Positions 14,955 to 22,256 of a stretch of 22,301 bases of DNA are shown in pieces; position 1 is the stretch's first letter; each line of letters starts with the position of its first letter. The stretch is taken from contig DASSYR010000015.1 of NCBI GenBank assembly GCA_035703165.1, positions 1-22,301 of the forward strand, given 5' to 3'. The translations under genes were made by a program, and so were the position numbers. The notes beneath the pieces are model-generated. The model was given only the letters and a program-made list of their open reading frames with translations. It did not search any database and had not been told where the DNA came from. The DNA is from AWTP1-9 sp035703165. GTDB lineage: Bacteria > Bacteroidota > Bacteroidia > Chitinophagales > Chitinophagaceae.

Positions 14955-15959
14955 TTGTTGAAAGGACATTTTGAACATATTGAATATTTATATTTTCTTG
15001 GAGCTGTACCACTGCTAATCTTTTTATTTACCCGAGTGGTAAAATGGAAAGAGGAACGTGTAAAGTTAATTGGAGACGTAGCGCTGGTAAAACAATTAAT
15101 TAAAGGATATTCCCCTCGCTTTTTTTTGTATAAATTTTTGTTGCCATTATCAGCTTTGGTTGTAGGTATAGTAGCTATTGCTAACTGGCAAGTGCCTAAA
15201 GGGAACAGCAAGGTAAAAAGAAAGGGCGTAGATGTAATTATTGCGATAGACGTAAGCCGGAGTATGTTGGCGCAGGATATTAAACCCAATCGGCTGGAGA
15301 AAGCTAAACAAATAGTTTCAAAATTGGTGGATAGACTGTCAGATGACCGTGTTGGGCTAATTTTATTTGCGGGGCATGCTTATTTACAAATGCCACTAAC
15401 TACAGACCATGCTGCCGCAAAAATGTATTTATCTGCGGCTGTTCCGGATGCAATTCCTACACAAGGAACTGCTATAAGCGAAGCGTTAATATTAGCACAA
15501 AATGCACTGGATATTAAAGACAAAAAGTTTAGGTCGGTTATCATAATTTCTGATGGTGAAGATCATGAGGAGGGGGCAATCAGTGCTGCCAGGAGTCTTG
15601 TATCAACAGGAGCTATGGTAAATACTGTTGGTATCGGTTCATCCCTGGGGGCGCCTATTATTGAAGAAGGGAGCTCAGAATACAAAAAAGATGCGCAAGG
15701 CAAAACTGTTATCACGCGGCTTAATGAGGCTGAATTGAAACAAATAGCAAAAGCCGGCAGAGGTTTATACCAATTAGCATCCAATACCGATAATGTAGTA
15801 AATAATTTAATAAACCAGATTGAATCAATTGATGCAAAGGAAATAACGGATGTGGCGTATCTTACTTACAAAACTTTTTTTCAATGGCTCGTGCTAATCA
15901 TTATTTTAATTTTAATGGTAGAGTTATTTATTCCCGAACATAAATTATCACAATCCTGA
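14955..15959 (+). CDS. BatB/BatA-like VWA-domain membrane protein
   Basis: A 334-residue protein with two N-terminal transmembrane helices (about 12-26 and 60-76), a von Willebrand A domain facing the periplasm and a C-terminal helix (about 307-325, QWLVLIIILILMVELFI). The MIDAS metal site shows Asp99-Val-Ser-Arg-Ser103 and ISDGED further on. The opening HFEHIEYLYFLGAVPLL is the classic start of Bacteroides aerotolerance (Bat) proteins. No ATG fits: the only starts are TTG at 14955 or 14958, right after an in-frame TAG at 14949. Bat clusters usually include moxR, a DUF58 gene, batA, batB, batC and batD; here only this gene and the next are present. It overlaps the TPR gene by 4 nt. The exact function of Bat proteins is unsettled; stress tolerance is the usual proposal. 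Confidence 0.88.
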   Translation: MLKGHFEHIEYLYFLGAVPLLIFLFTRVVKWKEERVKLIGDVALVKQLIKGYSPRFFLYKFLLPLSALVVGIVAIANWQVPKGNSKVKRKGVDVIIAIDVSRSMLAQDIKPNRLEKAKQIVSKLVDRLSDDRVGLILFAGHAYLQMPLTTDHAAAKMYLSAAVPDAIPTQGTAISEALILAQNALDIKDKKFRSVIIISDGEDHEEGAISAARSLVSTGAMVNTVGIGSSLGAPIIEEGSSEYKKDAQGKTVITRLNEAELKQIAKAGRGLYQLASNTDNVVNNLINQIESIDAKEITDVAYLTYKTFFQWLVLIIILILMVELFIPEHKLSQS

Positions 15960-16576
15960 AGCAATTTATTACTATATTTTTTCTTTTATTACAGTTGCAA
16001 ATTCTTTTGGCACAGGAAAAGAATTTGCAGAGAGGTAATATACTTTACAAAAAGCAGGAATACGAAAAGGCTTCCGAAGAATACAGAAAATCTGTAGAAA
16101 AAAAGAATACACCAGAGGCAAACTTTAACCTGGGCAATGCTTTATACAAAGCCAAGAGATTAGAAGAAGCACAAAATGCGTATGAAAATTCAGTAAAAGA
16201 GGCAGATAAAATGTTAAAAGCAAAGGCATATTATAATAAAGGAGTTTCCCTACAACAGCAAAAAAAAATACCCGAATGTATTGATGCATATAAAAGGGCT
16301 TTGAGAATTAACCCGGATGATATGGAAGCAAGGCAAAACTTACAAAAAGCCCTGGAAGAGCAGAAGCAGCAACAAAAAGAAGAACAAAAGAAAAATCAGC
16401 AAAAAAAACAGGAGCAAAAAAAGCAACCTCCCCCTCAATCTCCTCCACAAAGTAAACTTTCTCAAAAGCAGGTAGAGCAATATCTCCAATCTCTCAGAGA
16501 AAAAGAAAAGCAGGTACAGCAAAGAATAGCCCGACAAAAAGCAGGGGTACCCAAGCAGCCTGAAAAAGACTGGTAA
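15956..16576 (+). CDS. BatC-like TPR protein, probable CTG start
   Basis: Periplasmic tetratricopeptide-repeat protein, 206 residues from the proposed start. TPR units lie at about residues 25-130 (NLGNALYKAKRLEEAQNAYE, YYNKGVSLQQQKKIPECIDA with the RINPDD turn). A Gln/Lys-rich low-complexity stretch follows (about 130-160), then a coiled C terminus ending KQPEKDW. The first usual alternative start is TTG at 15995, but that would cut a good Sec signal peptide (KQFITIFFLLLQLQILLAQ). Reading back, the frame is closed by TAA at 15941, and the first plausible start is CTG at 15956, overlapping the TGA of the VWA gene as CTGA. This mirrors the common ATGA coupling. Bat TPR partners are thought to act with the VWA proteins. 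Confidence 0.82.
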   Translation: MKQFITIFFLLLQLQILLAQEKNLQRGNILYKKQEYEKASEEYRKSVEKKNTPEANFNLGNALYKAKRLEEAQNAYENSVKEADKMLKAKAYYNKGVSLQQQKKIPECIDAYKRALRINPDDMEARQNLQKALEEQKQQQKEEQKKNQQKKQEQKKQPPPQSPPQSKLSQKQVEQYLQSLREKEKQVQQRIARQKAGVPKQPEKDW

Positions 16577-16623
16577 GCAAATTGCCTTTTAATATGTACA
16601 TTGCCATTTATTAAAATATCAGC

Positions 16624-17406
16624 ATGAAAAAACAATTTTTTTTATTAAGCACAGCAATTATTTTTCTATTGACATCATGTCTTGACACGGAAGAAAAAAT
16701 TGAAATGAATGAAAACGGTAGTGGTAATTATTCTATTGCGATGGATATGAGTAAAATGATTGGATTATTAAAACAAATGGGTGGCGGAAATGAGGCTTCT
16801 GAAAAAAAAGATACAGTTATTTATTTTAAATCTTTTACCGATACTGCCAGGAATTTATCAGTAATGGAAAAAGAATTGCTAAAAGATGGGAGGCTCTTGG
16901 TTAAAATTGATTTAGATAATGAGCAAATGAAAATTGTTATAAACACTCCTTTTACAAAAATTTCTCAATTATCGTATTTGAAAGAAAATCTTTCTCAAAT
17001 GCTTGATAAAATTAAAGTTGTTGATCAAGCTGCAAGTCAAAATTTATTGGGTGAAAATAACAGCCAGCCTGCATCCGATGTAAAAAGCCCGAAAACACAG
17101 GCAAATCCTGTTGCTGATTTATACAAGTTTTCCTTAACCGACAAGCAGGTTAGTTATAAACTCATCAATAAACAAGCTGCTTTAGATTTTATATCTAAGG
17201 ATTCGAACATACAAGGCCTTAAAGAAATGAAGCTGGTGGTAGGAGAGGTACAATATAAAACCGTTTTAGTGTTTCCTCATGCTGTAAACAAGGTTGTTGC
17301 CGTTAATTATAAGCTGTCTGACGATAAAAAGACAGTAACCATATTTAGTTCCTTATCAGAGTTGCTTGAAAAGCCTGAATTATTGGAGTACGAAGTAAAC
17401 TATTAA
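16624..17406 (+). CDS. Lipoprotein of unknown function
   Basis: A 260-residue protein with a lipoprotein signal peptide (MKKQFFLLSTAIIFLLTSC, lipobox LTSC, Cys19). The mature part starts with ETEEKIEMNENGSG-like sequence (the chain reads LDTEEKIEMNENGSGNYSI), a pattern seen in lipoproteins that begin with a beta hairpin. The middle is Lys/Asp-rich and helical (about 95-135), with a low-complexity Ser/Gln/Asn linker (about 137-165). The last part is beta-rich (YKTVLVFPHAVNKVVAVNYK) and ends LLEYEVNY. I do not recognise a family. It lies 47 bp after the TPR gene and ends 25 bp before a strong terminator, so it is probably the third gene of the Bat-like operon. Confidence 0.78.
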   Translation: MKKQFFLLSTAIIFLLTSCLDTEEKIEMNENGSGNYSIAMDMSKMIGLLKQMGGGNEASEKKDTVIYFKSFTDTARNLSVMEKELLKDGRLLVKIDLDNEQMKIVINTPFTKISQLSYLKENLSQMLDKIKVVDQAASQNLLGENNSQPASDVKSPKTQANPVADLYKFSLTDKQVSYKLINKQAALDFISKDSNIQGLKEMKLVVGEVQYKTVLVFPHAVNKVVAVNYKLSDDKKTVTIFSSLSELLEKPELLEYEVNY

Positions 17407-17430
17407 AGAAAATAAAACAAGGATGTTTAA

Positions 17431-17456
17431 GACCCCGTTTTTAACGGGGCTTTTTG
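17431..17456 (+). terminator. Intrinsic terminator of the Bat-like operon
   Basis: CCCCGTT (17433-17439) and AACGGGG (17443-17449) form a 7-bp GC-rich stem with a 3-nt loop, followed by CTTTTTG. It lies 25 bp after the lipoprotein stop and before the ispG start. It also overlaps a possible upstream ispG start at TTG 17454, which argues for the ATG at 17511. Confidence 0.9.
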
Positions 17457-17460
17457 TTGT

Positions 17461-17468
17461 TATTTTTG
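17461..17468 (+). promoter_or_regulatory. -7 box candidate for ispG
   Basis: TATTTTTG is an exact TAnnTTTG, ending 42 bp before the ispG ATG and directly after the terminator. The -33 position falls in the terminator stem and has no TTG, so support is partial. Confidence 0.35.
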
Positions 17469-17510
17469 CATATTAAAAGAGTTGGCGAAAGGATCCATAA
17501 TTTTATAGCA

Positions 17511-19580
17511 ATGCAATTATACTCACCTTCATTAACCAAGTACGAAAGATTAGCAACCAAAGAAGTCAGGGTCGGTAATTTACTCCTCGGTAATTTTCAT
17601 CCTATTCGTGTTCAAACAATGACTACTACAGATACGATGGATACCTTAGCTACGGTAGAGCAATCCATTCGTTGCATTGAAGCCGGTGCAGAAATAGTTC
17701 GTATAACAGCCCCATCTAAAAAAGAAGCAGAAAATTTGCTCAACATAAAAAATGAGTTGCGTAAACGAGGATACAATACTCCTTTGGTAGCCGATATTCA
17801 TTTTACCCCTAATGCAGCAGAAATAGCTGCGAAAATTGTAGAAAAAGTACGAATAAACCCCGGTAATTATATTGATAAAAAAAAGTTTGAATTAATTGAA
17901 TATAGCGATGCTGATTACCATGAAGAAATAGAAAGAATCAGAGATCGCTTTACACCACTGGTAAAAATTTGTAAAGAATATGGAACTGCCATGCGCATTG
18001 GAACAAATCATGGCTCTCTTAGTGACAGAATCATGAGTCGTTATGGCGATACAGCAATAGGAATGGTAGAAAGCGCTATGGAGTTTTTGCGAATAGCAAG
18101 AGATGAAAATTTCCACAATATTGTTTTAAGCATGAAGAGTAGCAACCCCCGGGTAATGGTGCACGCCTATCGCTTACTTGTTAAACATATGATGGAAGAA
18201 TTTAAAGAATGCTACCCATTACATTTAGGCGTAACCGAAGCAGGGGATGGAGAAGATGGCAGGATTAAATCTGCCATTGGTATTGGCACATTGCTTGAAG
18301 ATGGAATCGGAGACACTGTGCGAGTATCTTTAACGGAGGATCCCGAATTTGAAATTCCTGTTTGTAAAGATTTGGTGAAGCGATACAGCCCCCCCACCCC
18401 CCAAAGGGGGGATAATAAAGTGCCTCCAATTACAGAACGCATGCTCAATTTACTACCCTCCTTTGGAGGGGTTGGGGGAGGCAGAAGAGAAACATTTGCA
18501 GTGAAAAACATGGGCGATAAACATGTGCCAGTTGTAATCGCCGATTTGAGTCGTATTCAGAATATTACGCATTCCGATTTAAAAAGTGTTGGTTACACGT
18601 ATGATGTTTTAACCGATAAGTGGTTAATAGGCGATGCAGCTGCAGATTATATATTTACCGGTCATCAGGTATTAAATTTTGCATTACCAGGGACCTTAAA
18701 AGTAATCGTATATCCAGGCACCTGGTTGCAGACGATAACACTTCCGGCTCCTGAGAGCTCAGGCAGTGCGTACTTCCCTATTTTTTCAGGTAAAGGCTTT
18801 GCCGAAGCAGAGCTTACTAATAATGAGCTCAACTTTGTAATGATTGACTGCTATAATGATGAAACTCCGGTAAACGATTATACTTACTTAGAGTCAGCCG
18901 CTAATGATAAGACAGTGGTACTGTGTTTAAGTAGTACCAATAAAAACGCTTTGCAATCTGTTCGTCGGATGACGATAGAATTAATCAGTCGTAACATCAG
19001 AAACCCAATAGTATGGATATGTGACAGCAATTGGCAAACTGGTAATGAGCATTTAATTCACTATGCTATTGAAACAGGCGGCTTATTATTAGATGGATTC
19101 GGTGATGGAATCTGTCTTGGTATGTCCGATAAAAGCTATGAACTTTTTACCAACGAAGAAAACAAATTAGCCGGAAGACGTTATTCTTCCGCCAAAGGAG
19201 CAGGCTATGAACAAGTTGAGCAATTTATTAACAATACGGCTTTTTCCATACTTCAGGCAACGCGTACAAGAATTTCTAAAACAGAATATATCAGTTGTCC
19301 CAGTTGCGGAAGAACCTTATTTGATTTGCAGGAAACAACAGCCCGCATTCGGGCAGTTACCAATCACTTAAAAGGAGTGAAAATTGCTATTATGGGATGT
19401 ATAGTAAATGGACCGGGCGAAATGGCTGATGCTGATTTTGGCTATGTGGGTAGCGGACCGGGAAAAATTACTTTATACAGAGGGAAAGAAGTAGTAAAAA
19501 GAAATGTAGATAGCGAGGTGGCAGTAGACGAGCTGATTAAATTGCTAAAAGAAGATAAAGTTTGGATTGAACCACGTTAG
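17511..19580 (+). CDS. ispG: 4-hydroxy-3-methylbut-2-en-1-yl diphosphate synthase, three-domain type
   Basis: [4Fe-4S] enzyme of the MEP isoprenoid pathway converting MEcPP to HMBPP. From ATG 17511 (MQLYSPSLTKY) it has 689 residues. The N-terminal TIM barrel covers about 1-290 (PIRVQTMTTTDTMDT, MRIGTNHGSLSDRIMSRYGDT, LGVTEAGDGEDGRIKSAIGIG). A large inserted domain covers about 325-575, as in plant, Chlamydia and Bacteroidota enzymes. The C-terminal Fe-S domain carries Cys596, Cys599 and Cys630, plus catalytic Glu637 in CIVNGPGEMADADFG. Residues 293-324 are encoded by a G/C-rich palindromic element and are extra to the family; they sit at the barrel-insert boundary and leave all catalytic residues intact. 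An in-frame TTG at 17454 lies in the upstream terminator and is rejected. Confidence 0.96.
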   Translation: MQLYSPSLTKYERLATKEVRVGNLLLGNFHPIRVQTMTTTDTMDTLATVEQSIRCIEAGAEIVRITAPSKKEAENLLNIKNELRKRGYNTPLVADIHFTPNAAEIAAKIVEKVRINPGNYIDKKKFELIEYSDADYHEEIERIRDRFTPLVKICKEYGTAMRIGTNHGSLSDRIMSRYGDTAIGMVESAMEFLRIARDENFHNIVLSMKSSNPRVMVHAYRLLVKHMMEEFKECYPLHLGVTEAGDGEDGRIKSAIGIGTLLEDGIGDTVRVSLTEDPEFEIPVCKDLVKRYSPPTPQRGDNKVPPITERMLNLLPSFGGVGGGRRETFAVKNMGDKHVPVVIADLSRIQNITHSDLKSVGYTYDVLTDKWLIGDAAADYIFTGHQVLNFALPGTLKVIVYPGTWLQTITLPAPESSGSAYFPIFSGKGFAEAELTNNELNFVMIDCYNDETPVNDYTYLESAANDKTVVLCLSSTNKNALQSVRRMTIELISRNIRNPIVWICDSNWQTGNEHLIHYAIETGGLLLDGFGDGICLGMSDKSYELFTNEENKLAGRRYSSAKGAGYEQVEQFINNTAFSILQATRTRISKTEYISCPSCGRTLFDLQETTARIRAVTNHLKGVKIAIMGCIVNGPGEMADADFGYVGSGPGKITLYRGKEVVKRNVDSEVAVDELIKLLKEDKVWIEPR
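18387..18482. repeat. In-frame palindromic G/C-rich repeat element within ispG
   Basis: This 96-bp element (32 codons) is markedly G/C-rich compared with its surroundings. The outer arms GCCCCCCCACCCCCC (18388-18402) and GGAGGGGTTGGGGGAGGC (18465-18482) are near-complementary. Each end also folds alone: CCCCCC-AAA-GGGGGG (18397-18411) and CCCTCC-TTT-GGAGGG (18456-18470). The centre carries GCATGC. It encodes SPPTPQRGDNKVPP near its start and SFGGVGGG at its end. The ispG frame, one other sense frame and one antisense frame run through without stops. PPTP...GGVGG peptides of this type recur in Bacteroidota translations, in my experience, and mark a dispersed repeat. Borders are approximate. 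Confidence 0.85.
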
Positions 19581-19632
19581 TTTATAGCAATGAAAAAATA
19601 TTTTTAATTAATTTTTTTTGAAGGTATTAAAT

Positions 19633-21228
19633 ATGCAAACAGATTTTTTAATAATTGGTTCAGGAATTGCAGGGTTAACGTATGCATTAAAAGTGGCGCA
19701 AAGTTGTTCGGATAAAAAAATAATTGTTGTTACTAAAACAACAAGCGATGAAACCAATACCAAGTATGCACAAGGGGGTATTGCCGGCGTGATAGACGAA
19801 GAAAAGGATAGTTTTGAAAAGCACATTGAAGATACCTTAATTGCCGGAGACGGTTTGTGCAACAAAAATGTTGTGGAAATTGTGGTTAAGGAAGGTGTTG
19901 ACAGAATTAATGAAATTATTAATTGGGGTGCCCATTTCGATAAAGACGAAGAAGGCGATTACAGATTGGGAAAAGAGGGGGGGCATTCCGAGTTCAGGAT
20001 ACTCCATCATAAAGACGTTACGGGAAAAGAAATGGAAAGAGCACTTTTGGAAGCAGTAAACAAATACCCTAATATTCAAATCATTAATCATTGGTTTGTG
20101 GTTGATATAATAACCCAACATCATCTGGGATATATCGTTACAAAATCAACACAGGATATTGAATGTTATGGCGTGTATGTACTCAATTTGCAAACAAGCC
20201 GAATTGAAAAAATTCTTTCAAAAATTACCTTGTTTGCTACTGGCGGGAACGGTCAGGTTTACAGAACAACTACTAATCCTGAAATAGCCACGGGAGACGG
20301 GCTGGCTATGGTTTACCGGGCAAAAGGAAGAGTGGAAAATATGGAATTCATACAATTTCATCCAACCGCTATGTACCAGCCCGGGGTAAGCCCTTCTTTT
20401 CTGATTACAGAGGCAGTGAGAGGAGATGGCGGTATTTTACGAAATAAACACGGAGTAGCCTTTATGGAAAAATACGATGAGCGCAAAGACTTGGCGCCAC
20501 GTGATATTGTAGCCAGGGCCATTGATAGCGAAATGAAAATTACCGGTACGGAACATGTTTGGCTAGACGTTAGGCATATACCGGTTAAAAAATTTACCGA
20601 ACATTTTCCTAATATTTATAAAAAGTGTAAATCTGTCGGGATTGATATTTCAAAGGATATGATTCCCGTAGCCCCTGCAGCGCACTATAGTTGTGGTGGT
20701 ATTAAAACGGATGAATGGGGAAGAACTTCTATTAGAAATTTATACGCAGCTGGCGAATGTGCTTCCACCGGGTTGCATGGAGCTAACCGGTTAGCCAGCA
20801 ATTCTTTGTTAGAAGCAATGGTATTTGCCCACCGATGTTATATGGATAGTGTTCAAAAAATTGATAAGATTTCTTTCAGGGAAAATATACCAGATTGGAA
20901 GGCAGAGGGTACAACAGAACCTCGGGAAATGATTTTAATTACACAAAGTTTAAAAGAACTGCAATCGGTTATGAGCGATTATGTGGGTATTGTACGAAAC
21001 GATGTTCGTTTACAAAGGGCTTCCAGGAGGTTGGATTTGTTATGGGAAGAAACAGAGGCTTTGTATAAAACCACCACAGTCTCTCCCCAACTCCTCGAAC
21101 TTAGAAATATGATAACAGTTGGGTATCTTATAGTAAAGGGGGCAAGCTTCCGTCATGAAAGCAGGGGTCTTCACTTTAATACCGATTATCCCTATAAAAG
21201 CCCGTTGTTGCAAAACGTTATTTTATAA
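19633..21228 (+). CDS. nadB: L-aspartate oxidase
   Basis: FAD enzyme that oxidises L-aspartate to iminoaspartate, the first step of de novo NAD synthesis with NadA. From ATG 19633 (MQTDFLIIGSGIAGLTYA) it has 531 residues, the usual length. The FAD-binding GSGIAG is at 9-14, and TKYAQGGIAGV, FATGGNGQVYRTTTNPEIATGDG, FIQFHPTA, EAVRGDGGILRN, the catalytic Arg segment APRDIVARAID and GLHGANRLASNSLLEA are all present. These distinguish it from fumarate reductase or succinate dehydrogenase flavoproteins together with the C-terminal helical domain (about 420-520). A TTG five codons upstream is possible but unneeded. It lies 52 bp after ispG on the same strand and may share its transcript. nadA and nadC are not in the window. 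Confidence 0.95.
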   Translation: MQTDFLIIGSGIAGLTYALKVAQSCSDKKIIVVTKTTSDETNTKYAQGGIAGVIDEEKDSFEKHIEDTLIAGDGLCNKNVVEIVVKEGVDRINEIINWGAHFDKDEEGDYRLGKEGGHSEFRILHHKDVTGKEMERALLEAVNKYPNIQIINHWFVVDIITQHHLGYIVTKSTQDIECYGVYVLNLQTSRIEKILSKITLFATGGNGQVYRTTTNPEIATGDGLAMVYRAKGRVENMEFIQFHPTAMYQPGVSPSFLITEAVRGDGGILRNKHGVAFMEKYDERKDLAPRDIVARAIDSEMKITGTEHVWLDVRHIPVKKFTEHFPNIYKKCKSVGIDISKDMIPVAPAAHYSCGGIKTDEWGRTSIRNLYAAGECASTGLHGANRLASNSLLEAMVFAHRCYMDSVQKIDKISFRENIPDWKAEGTTEPREMILITQSLKELQSVMSDYVGIVRNDVRLQRASRRLDLLWEETEALYKTTTVSPQLLELRNMITVGYLIVKGASFRHESRGLHFNTDYPYKSPLLQNVIL

Positions 21229-21264
21229 AATATTTGCCTGTAATTTGTCCTCGAAATTGAATTT

Positions 21265-22146
21265 ATGTATTACATAGTGTACGGTTTCTTATACGCATTA
21301 TCCCTATTGCCTCTAAGAATATTGTATCTTTTTTCTGATATAATATATATGGTGGTGTATTACCTTATCGGTTACCGTAAAGATGTAGTGATGCGCAATC
21401 TGCTCATCGCCTTTCCTGAAAAAACAGAAAAGGAGCGAATACGGATAGCCAAAAATTTTTATCTCAACCTGGTAGATGCTTTCATTGAATCTATCAAAAT
21501 GATCACGATCAGCAAAAAAGAAGTTCAAAAAAGGACTGACGGAGATTTTGAAATAATTAACAATCTTATTTCAGAAGGCAGAAATATACACATCCTTGTC
21601 GGGCATCAATTTAACTGGGAGTTTGCTAACTTGTTATATGCCTTAAATCTCAAGATTCCTTTCGTGGGTATTTATATGCCTATTAGCAATAAAATAATTG
21701 ACAGAATATTTTATCATTTTCGAGAAAGATTCGGAACCGTTTTGATATCCGCTACCTCCTTTCGGTCTAAGATGCATACTGTTTTTGATAAACAATACAT
21801 GCTTGCCCTTGCTGCAGACCAAAGCCCCAGCGCCCCCGGAAGCGGTTTCTGGATGAATTTTTTTAACAAACCAGTTCCTTTTGTTATTGGCCCTGCAAAA
21901 GGAGCTGTAAAAAATAATACAGCCGTTGTATATGTAAGTTTTAAAAAAATTAAAAGAGGGTTTTATCAATTTAAAGCAACATTGATAGCTAATAATGGAG
22001 CCGATTATACACCCGAACAATTAACCGTTTTTTATAAAAACGAATTGGAGAAGGCCATTCGTGATGATCCGGCTAATTATTTATGGAGCCATAAGCGCTG
22101 GAAATGGGAATGGGACGAAGCATACAGGAGCAAATGGGCAGAATAA
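21265..22146 (+). CDS. Lipid A biosynthesis acyltransferase, LpxL/HtrB family
   Basis: Membrane-bound acyltransferase of 293 residues, expected to transfer a fatty acyl chain to a lipid A precursor at the cytoplasmic face. An N-terminal hydrophobic region (about 5-36) anchors it. The catalytic H-x4-D/E motif is His114-QFNW-Glu119 in LVGHQFNWEF. The family's ADQSPS stretch near residue 179, the following FFNKPVPFVIGPAKGA, and the C-terminal LWSHKRWKWEWDE complete the LPLAT/HtrB pattern. Bacteroidota also use this family for ornithine-type or other lipids, so the exact acceptor is not certain. It starts 36 bp after nadB and is probably co-transcribed. The ATG at 21265 gives MYYIVYGFLYAL, the expected start. 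Confidence 0.92.
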   Translation: MYYIVYGFLYALSLLPLRILYLFSDIIYMVVYYLIGYRKDVVMRNLLIAFPEKTEKERIRIAKNFYLNLVDAFIESIKMITISKKEVQKRTDGDFEIINNLISEGRNIHILVGHQFNWEFANLLYALNLKIPFVGIYMPISNKIIDRIFYHFRERFGTVLISATSFRSKMHTVFDKQYMLALAADQSPSAPGSGFWMNFFNKPVPFVIGPAKGAVKNNTAVVYVSFKKIKRGFYQFKATLIANNGADYTPEQLTVFYKNELEKAIRDDPANYLWSHKRWKWEWDEAYRSKWAE

Positions 22147-22227
22147 TAAAAAGAACATTCCCCAACTGAGAGTACTGATAAAAATACTTTGATACTCACA
22201 AGCTTTATTTTAAAACATGTAGTAAAG

Positions 22228-22256
22228 AGAACGCATTGTTACTAACAAAGCGTTCT
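22228..22256. terminator. Hairpin downstream of the acyltransferase gene
   Basis: AGAACGCATTGTT (22228-22240) and AACAAAGCGTTCT (22244-22256) pair over a 3-nt loop with a single A/A mismatch. It lies about 80 bp beyond the acyltransferase stop, and neither strand has a good T tract next to it. It may be a bidirectional terminator or an mRNA 3'-end hairpin shared with a minus-strand gene entering from the right. Confidence 0.45.

Noticed and set aside
18212..18511. 99-residue open frame antisense to ispG
   Set aside because: It is open mainly because the palindromic element reads through on both strands; the ispG frame has clear family motifs on the plus strand.
17503..19593. The word TTTATAGCAATG occurs before ispG and again just after its stop
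   Set aside because: A 12-mer in AT-rich sequence with no longer flanking match; the second ATG opens only a few codons before TAA. Probably chance.
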